Below the pieces are notes generated by a model. That model saw nothing but the letters and a program-made list of their open reading frames with translations, ran no database searches and was not told the origin of the DNA. DNA of 10,900 bases from DASQBT01 sp049578545. GTDB lineage: Bacteria > Pseudomonadota > Gammaproteobacteria > Burkholderiales > Thiobacillaceae. The DNA lies in the NCBI GenBank assembly GCA_049578545.1, contig JBAUMF010000097.1:1-10900 (forward strand), written 5' to 3'. A program made the translations under genes and the position numbers. Below are positions 7,005 through 10,900 of this stretch, one piece after another (within the stretch, counting starts at the first letter, position 1; the number at the start of each line of letters is the position of its first letter).

Positions 7005-7601
7005 GCGTTAAGCGCCCCACCCCGCAGCTTTTCCAAGCTCCCGCTCGTTCCCGTACCGCTTGACCCGGGTGCGCTCATTCGCGTGTCGCGCTTTTCAAGC
7101 GGAGAGCCTTATTTCGGGCGCAGCGGAGCCAACCGTTTTGACGACTACCGAAAGGCCAAGTCGAAGCGATTCGGGACATGCTACTTTGGCTTGTCCCTCC
7201 CGGTCGCGTTTGCAGAAGCGGTCTTGCACGATGAGATTCCCGTGAAGGGGAAGTTCAAGATTGCAGTGGAAGAACTGGAGAACCGGAACGTGGTCTGTTT
7301 TTCCGGCAGTCCCTTACAACTGGGCGATATGACAGGCGCATCGCTGAAACGGTTGGGCGCCGATGGCTCACTATCCACCGTGACACCCTATGATTTGCCA
7401 CAACGATGGGCCGTGGCCTTGCACGATCATCCGGCGCAGGTCGATGGTTTTTTGTATGTGTCGCGGCACATGAACACCGGAACGGCGGTTGTCCTATTTG
7501 ATCGTGCCAGGCCAAAGGTCCGGGCGCTTCGTTACGATCCGCTACCCGACTACCCCGGAGCACTGAGGGCCGCAATGGCATTTGGGCTTGAGTTCGGGTA
7601 G
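7002..7601 (+). CDS. RES-domain toxin (predicted NAD+-depleting)
   Basis: A 199-residue RES-family protein. Known RES toxins such as MbcT degrade or phosphorolyse NAD+ when not bound by the cognate antitoxin. The expected conserved residues are visible: Arg in ALIRVSRF (R27/R30), Glu in VAFAEAVLHD (E72) and Ser in GFLYVSRHM (S154), along with the typical RFDD (45-48) and CYFGLS (60-65). The length is normal for the family, so it appears intact. The only suitable upstream start is TTG at 7002, and the domain begins within about ten residues of it. The ribosome-binding site is weak (GAG at 6991-6993), which suits low toxin output relative to antitoxin. It lies 12 bases after the antitoxin stop and is presumably co-transcribed from the promoter at 6308-6335. 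Confidence 0.85.
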   Translation: MALSAPPRSFSKLPLVPVPLDPGALIRVSRFSSGEPYFGRSGANRFDDYRKAKSKRFGTCYFGLSLPVAFAEAVLHDEIPVKGKFKIAVEELENRNVVCFSGSPLQLGDMTGASLKRLGADGSLSTVTPYDLPQRWAVALHDHPAQVDGFLYVSRHMNTGTAVVLFDRARPKVRALRYDPLPDYPGALRAAMAFGLEFG

Positions 7602-7726
7602 GCGGTAGTACGAAGCCATCTAGCCGTTGAAGCATCAGCGCGCGACTCGCGGCACCGACCCGCGTCTCGGCCAAGCCCTTTTGGCGTGAATCTACGCATC
7701 TCGGGCGACCATCCCCCAGCACTGAG

Positions 7727-8626
7727 TCAAGGCTGTTTGAACGGTTTGGCCGTCATGCTGAGATAGTGCTGTGTGGAAGCGACATCAACGTGCCCTAGAT
7801 ACGTCGCCAATTGCGGTAGCAGCCGTCGCACGTCGGCGCCGGCGCGATACCATGCAATGACCCGATGCACGGCCGCCGAATGGCGGATATCGTGGATACG
7901 CGGTTGATAACGGGCGGTGGCCTCGCGCCGAATTTCTGCGACCTTTCGAAGTCGGCCAAATAATTTGCTCACTCTTTTATAATCCAAACGAACGCCCGTA
8001 CATGCAGCCAGGCAAGCCGAGGCTTCGCCGTCGGGTAACGGCAATCGACGACGGCACGACAGGTAATCGGCCATGACTATCGTTAGTCGTGGGCCAATGG
8101 GCACCAAGCGCGTCTTGTAGAACTTGGTATCACGGACTGTCAACAAATGTTCTTCCAAGTTGACGTCCTGCAAAGTAAGCGACAGAGCCTCCCCGATGCG
8201 CATCCCCGTGCCGTACAGAAGCAGCAATAGGCTGCGCATGGTCTTGGCCCGGAGCGGCGATAAGGGCGTTTGCAGCGTGTCTGTGGCTGCCAACAAGCGC
8301 TTTAGTTCATCGACGGAATATATGTACGGTGTCAATGGGGGCGGTAGCTTTGGAGTGTCAGCGGGCAGTGGCGACTTTGCAGCAAAGCCCCGTTCAATCG
8401 CAAAACGATAGAGCCCGCCAACGACTCTGTAGTATTCCATCCAACGAGCGGTTACCGGGCCGGTGCCAGCGATGAAAGCCAGGACGCATTCTGGCCTGAC
8501 TTGCTCGACGGTGAGGTCTCCCATGGCGCGGCAATAGGCCCGGAGCGCAGCGGCTTGAGATCGATAGCGCATACCCAATGAATGCCTATAGTCGATATAC
8601 GCTTCGACCAGATCGTAAAGTCTCAT
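7727..8626 (-). CDS. Tyrosine recombinase, second of an overlapping pair
   Basis: A 299-residue XerD/phage-integrase-family recombinase with a complete catalytic set: R143 in YGTGMRIGEALSL, K168 or K171 in RDTKFYKTR, H245 and R248 in HDIRHSAA, H279 in YLGHVD and Y288 in STQHYL. Residues about 1-90 form a SAM-like N-terminal core-binding domain, and the catalytic domain begins near YSVDELKRLL (103-112). The start ATG overlaps the TGA of the upstream recombinase (ATGA, 8623-8626), so the two proteins are translationally coupled and probably act together. Overlapping recombinases are known from recombinase-in-trio (RIT) and Tn554-like modules, but only two intact genes are present here. The gene converges on the RES toxin with 125 bases between; that gap shows no clear terminator. 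Confidence 0.9.
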   Translation of the reverse strand: MRLYDLVEAYIDYRHSLGMRYRSQAAALRAYCRAMGDLTVEQVRPECVLAFIAGTGPVTARWMEYYRVVGGLYRFAIERGFAAKSPLPADTPKLPPPLTPYIYSVDELKRLLAATDTLQTPLSPLRAKTMRSLLLLLYGTGMRIGEALSLTLQDVNLEEHLLTVRDTKFYKTRLVPIGPRLTIVMADYLSCRRRLPLPDGEASACLAACTGVRLDYKRVSKLFGRLRKVAEIRREATARYQPRIHDIRHSAAVHRVIAWYRAGADVRRLLPQLATYLGHVDVASTQHYLSMTAKPFKQP

Positions 8627-9867
8627 GACAGTTCTCCCAAATTGAAGGCTGCCACTTCCCGCAGGCCCGCGAGATCCACTTTTGCATAAACACGGGTAGC
8701 CGAGGTGCTGCGATGTCCGAGATGATCGCCGATCTCTTTGAACGACAATCCTTCAGCGACCAAACGCGCGGCACAAGCGTGACGCAGGCTGTGTGGTCCA
8801 AGATGAGCGCATTGCACATTAAGCGACTTCAATCTTGGTGCAACTATGTCGTAGAGCCCGCTTAGCGATAGCGGACGATAAGGCGATACGAGAGTTAGGA
8901 ATACCTCGCCATGCGGAGAAGAGCGACGGACTGAGCGCAGATAATCAATGATGGCCTTGCCAACTGAGGGAAGAAGCGGGTAGACCTGTGCCTCACGCCG
9001 CTTGGCGCGCCGTATGCGCAGCTGGTCGTGCTCCCAATCAATATCATCAAGGCGAAGCTTCGCGACTTCGCTTTCGCGCAAACCGTAGATCGCGAACAAC
9101 ATCAGGATGGCACGGTCACGCACGTCTGCTGGGCGAGTCGGATCTAGTCCCGCAAAAAGCCGCTCCACATCTGCCCATGTGGGTCCTGCCGGCAATCCCT
9201 CCAGAGCATAAACCCTGGGTCCCCGAATGGCCGCTGCCAAATGTGGTGGGCCCCATCCTTGCTCGGCACCGAAGCGAAAGAAGGCACGCAGAGCGTACAC
9301 AACGTTTCGAGTGGTGACGCGCGTCCATCCTTGGCCACTCCCAAAGGCAAGGTAGGCATCGATATCGTTCGCATGGATATCGGACAGGGGTCGTCCAAGC
9401 GGACCATACCATCGAAGAAGCAGCCGGATCGTGCGACGGAAACGATCAATGCTCGCGTCGCTTAGCCCGCGCTCCTGCTTTGCCCCGTCGCAGTATTCTG
9501 CTAAGCGTGATCCAAACGGAATCTGCTCAACGGGTTCGTGAAGCTGGCCAAGATACCGAAGCCATGCACACGCATTACCTATGAGTCGCTTACGCGTCGA
9601 TAGTCGGCACAGTTTAGGACCACCGGTATTCTCTCTGTCGCTGCCATCGCCAATGACTCCCCGTATTTGGTCGATCGTGACTTTCAGTTCAGGATACTTA
9701 CCCAGCTTACGAGCAATCCAGCGCAGGTCATAGGCCTTGCGTAATTGCGACACAAGCGAGTCACCTCGCTGTCTACAGTACTCCAAATATCGACTTCGCT
9801 CCTCAGCAAAGGGCGCCGTCGCATGACGGGCTCTCGTTGAGGCACGCTTAAAAAGTTGATCAAACAT
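8623..9867 (-). CDS. Tyrosine recombinase, first of an overlapping pair
   Basis: A 414-residue tyrosine recombinase with an extended N-terminal region of about 225 residues ahead of the catalytic domain. The active-site set is intact: R264 in IYGLRESEVAKL, K289 in RRAKRREAQ, H359 and R362 in PHSLRHACA, H385 in DHLGHRSTS and Y394 in TRVYAKVD. The start ATG at 9867 has GGAGGG seven bases upstream. The gene ends inside the start of the 299-residue recombinase. Its promoter-proximal side faces a repeat-rich 150 bases that end at the broken int gene, as expected for an integrase next to its own attachment site. The pair most likely catalyses integration and excision of the mobile element. Which of the two does strand exchange, or whether they act as a heteromer, cannot be read from sequence. 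Confidence 0.9.
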   Translation of the reverse strand: MFDQLFKRASTRARHATAPFAEERSRYLEYCRQRGDSLVSQLRKAYDLRWIARKLGKYPELKVTIDQIRGVIGDGSDRENTGGPKLCRLSTRKRLIGNACAWLRYLGQLHEPVEQIPFGSRLAEYCDGAKQERGLSDASIDRFRRTIRLLLRWYGPLGRPLSDIHANDIDAYLAFGSGQGWTRVTTRNVVYALRAFFRFGAEQGWGPPHLAAAIRGPRVYALEGLPAGPTWADVERLFAGLDPTRPADVRDRAILMLFAIYGLRESEVAKLRLDDIDWEHDQLRIRRAKRREAQVYPLLPSVGKAIIDYLRSVRRSSPHGEVFLTLVSPYRPLSLSGLYDIVAPRLKSLNVQCAHLGPHSLRHACAARLVAEGLSFKEIGDHLGHRSTSATRVYAKVDLAGLREVAAFNLGELS

Positions 9868-9931
9868 GGCCGACCCTCCATCAAAACATCAGGAGTCGTC
9901 CAGAAAACGCCAAAACTTATGTGTAGTCAAT

Positions 9932-9967
9932 CTGCCGAAAACCCACATAAATATAGGGTTACGGCAG
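9932..9967. repeat. Imperfect inverted repeat upstream of the recombinase pair
   Basis: CTGCCG-AAAACCC, an 11-base loop containing ACATAA, then GGGTT-A-CGGCAG. The outer 6-bp and inner 5-bp arms pair around a small bulge. It lies about 65 bases before the first recombinase start and could be an operator, an accessory-protein site or part of the attachment region. Confidence 0.5.
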
Positions 9968-9970
9968 CCT

Positions 9971-9998
9971 CGCAACATAAGTTTGGCCGCAACATAAG
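9971..9998. repeat. Two direct CGCAACATAAG repeats (arm-type site candidates)
   Basis: The exact 11-mer CGCAACATAAG occurs at 9971-9981 and 9988-9998, 17 bases apart. An inverted heptamer (CTTATGT) lies at 9916-9922 and a partial copy (ACATAAA) at 9945-9951. Their clustering beside the core-like dyad and the recombinase genes suggests arm binding sites for the recombinases or an accessory factor. Confidence 0.6.
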
Positions 9999-10003
9999 GC
10001 GAC

Positions 10004-10023
10004 AAATGTTTTACACAACATTT
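10004..10023. other. Core-like recombination site at the junction with the broken int gene
   Basis: AAATGTT (10004-10010), the 6-base spacer TTACAC, then AACATTT (10017-10023). The dyad has the form of a tyrosine-recombinase crossover site: two inverted half-sites around a 6-8 bp spacer. Its right half coincides with the last native codon of the truncated int gene (AAA, codon 161, at 10021-10023), after which the reading frame no longer resembles int. It is the best candidate for an attachment site (attL or attR) of the element to its left. Confidence 0.55.
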
Positions 10024-10503
10024 CCGCCCTTTGCCCTGATCGACTCGAAGCATCATCCGCTGGCTGTCGATGTCGGTCACCTTGAGGTGGGTCGCTTCGG
10101 AGACACGCAAGCCGGCTGCATAGGCCGTCATGAGGATCGCTCGGTGCTTGGTGCTGTCGACCGAGTCCAGGAAGTGCATGACCTCCTCACAACTGAGAAT
10201 CACCGGCAGTCTGAAGGGCCGCTTGGGCATCGGAATGTCTTCCACACCCCAGCCGCGTTTGAGGGTTACGTTGTAGAGGAAACGCAGCGCGCCGGTCGCA
10301 ACGCTGACACTGCTTGGGGAAAGCATTCGGGTCTGCGTCAAATGGATTTGATAGGCACGAACTGCTTCCGGACCGAGTTCTTCCGGCGGACGGTGAAAGT
10401 GCCGTGCATAGGCGATGACCTGTTGCAGATAGGCCGATTGGGTGTTCTCGGCGAGGTTGCGGACGGCCATATCTTCGAGCATCCGCTGGCGTAGTCGGGT
10501 CAT
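10018..10503 (-). pseudogene. Truncated IS91-associated-type tyrosine recombinase (int), 3' end lost
   Basis: The start ATG at 10503 has AAGGAG seven bases upstream. The N-terminus MTRLRQRMLEDMAVRNLAEN and the following ENTQSAYLQQVIAYARHF are typical of the integrase-like recombinases carried by IS91-family transposons. The core-binding domain (about 10-90) and the first catalytic Arg (R133 in YAAGLRVSEATHL) are present. The native sequence stops after VDQGKGRK (residue 161), where relatives continue with about DRYV and the HxxR and Tyr motifs. From there the frame runs on through unrelated DNA to a stop at 9889-9891, adding about 43 foreign residues. It has lost most of the active site and should be inactive. 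The break coincides with the core-like dyad at 10004-10023, so insertion of the neighbouring element, not random decay, is the likely cause. Confidence 0.8.
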
Positions 10504-10639
10504 GGTAGGACTCCTTATCGGGATTGAGTGAAGTGCTGCAAGCAGCGACTTCATCGTTCTCCGATGGGAGATTCCTGTAAATCTGATCCACCGAATCCGG
10601 CACCATGCCTACCACTACCGCGTCAGCGGTTTAGTACAA

Positions 10640-10671
10640 GGGTCGCTATGTAAAGCTCTACATAGCGACCC
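10640..10671. repeat. Perfect 13-bp hairpin upstream of int (possible IS91-like element end)
   Basis: GGGTCGCTATGTA, a 6-base loop AAGCTC, then TACATAGCGACCC with no mismatch. A second small dyad ACCGC-GTCA-GCGGT lies beside it (10617-10630). IS91-family elements carry palindromic hairpins near their ends, and the position about 140 bases before int fits the terIS side. Assignment to terIS is inferred. A bidirectional terminator is the alternative, but no T run follows. Confidence 0.6.
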
Positions 10672-10852
10672 GTTGCTGCCCATTCATGCTTACAACATCG
10701 AAAGTCCAATCCGCAAACCCTAAGCAGTCGTCAGCGCTTATAAAATACTTTAAGCAATTGAACCCAATTACGCCAAACCTGTTGAATTCCACAATGTATC
10801 GATGCAGCAACCCACATAGGGAATCGCGCGAGCGTTTTTGCCCGGTGAGCAT
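10658..10852 (-). CDS. Possible small hypothetical protein (64 aa), doubtful
   Basis: An ATG at 10852 with a good GAGGA ribosome-binding sequence five bases upstream opens a 64-residue frame beginning MLTGQKRSRDSLCGLLHRY and ending NGQQRVAM, with its stop inside the hairpin at 10640-10671. It has no recognisable domain. A competing frame open from about 10899 also looks coding-like at its start, so the true frame is uncertain. It would belong to the DNA outside the proposed IS91-like element. Confidence 0.22.
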   Translation of the reverse strand: MLTGQKRSRDSLCGLLHRYIVEFNRFGVIGFNCLKYFISADDCLGFADWTFDVVSMNGQQRVAM

Positions 10853-10900
10853 GATCTTCCTCAGGATGGCTTTCCTCCAGCACCGCCGACTGGCGCATTA

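Larger units (their letters stand above)
10504..10900. other. Right flank without a convincing gene
   Basis: Apart from the hairpin, the small adjacent dyad and the doubtful 64-aa frame, nothing is supported here. The first about 110 bases are presumably the untranslated leader of int; no clear -35/-10 pair was found. The stretch beyond about 10680 is locally AT-rich, unlike the transfer genes, and is probably host or older accessory DNA. Confidence 0.4.

Noticed and set aside
7602..7726. Search for the left end of a stand-alone two-recombinase transposon between toxin and recombinase genes
   Set aside because: No inverted copy of the ACATAAG repeats or of the AAATGTT/AACATTT dyad is present in this gap.
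10187..10615. 142-codon leftward frame overlapping int
   Set aside because: A shadow frame of the int gene with low-complexity, unmatched sequence; int itself has the good start and family motifs.
1..10900. CRISPR array, tRNA or rRNA gene, tRNA-type attachment site
   Set aside because: No regularly spaced long repeats, cloverleaf sequences or rRNA motifs were seen; the proposed att site is in a protein gene.

Overview
The window looks like one end of an integrated conjugative element (ICE) in a GC-rich proteobacterium, most likely beta-, gamma- or acidithiobacillia-like. The basis is the conjugation genes, which belong to the MobH relaxase / TraD / TIGR03747 set typical of Pseudomonas PFGI-1-, PAPI-1- and SPI-7-like elements. 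There are no rRNA or tRNA genes and no housekeeping genes, so the species cannot be fixed.

Layout, left to right. (a) 1-192 (+): the C-terminal tail of an unrecognised gene, followed by about 350 bases with no convincing gene. (b) 5864-544 (-): a tight leftward transfer operon with an unrecognised 144-aa acidic protein, the HD-type relaxase TraI (MobH), the coupling ATPase TraD, and a four-helix TIGR03747/DUF4400-like membrane protein. Its genes are separated by a few bases or overlap. (c) 5865-6362: a divergent intergenic region with a perfect 11-bp palindrome, a perfect 10-bp hairpin in front of a possible 36-aa basic ORF, 9-bp-phased repeats and a strong sigma70-type promoter. It is a candidate for oriT and/or operators. 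(d) 6363-7601 (+): a two-gene toxin-antitoxin module, with a 208-aa HTH antitoxin and a RES-domain toxin. (e) 9867-7727 (-): two tyrosine recombinases overlapping by ATGA, both with complete catalytic residues. (f) 9914-10023: a densely structured 110 bases containing a 7-bp inverted repeat around a 6-bp spacer (core-like) and several ACATAAG arm-like repeats. It abuts (g) 10018-10503, the N-terminal 161 codons of an IS91-associated-type tyrosine recombinase that is cut off there. (h) 10504-10900: a perfect 13-bp hairpin, possibly the outer end of that IS91-like element, and a doubtful 64-aa ORF.

How it fits together: TraI would nick DNA at oriT, TraD would pass the complex to the type IV secretion channel, and the membrane protein belongs to the same machinery. 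The RES module would penalise loss of the element. The paired recombinases beside a core-and-arm structure look like the integration/excision module. Read this way, a MobH ICE has inserted into the int gene of an IS91-like transposon at about 10018-10023, and the missing 3' half of int should lie at the far end of the ICE, left of this window. The alternative is a stand-alone two-recombinase element, but no inverted copy of the right-end sequence is visible between the toxin gene and the recombinases, where its left end would be expected.
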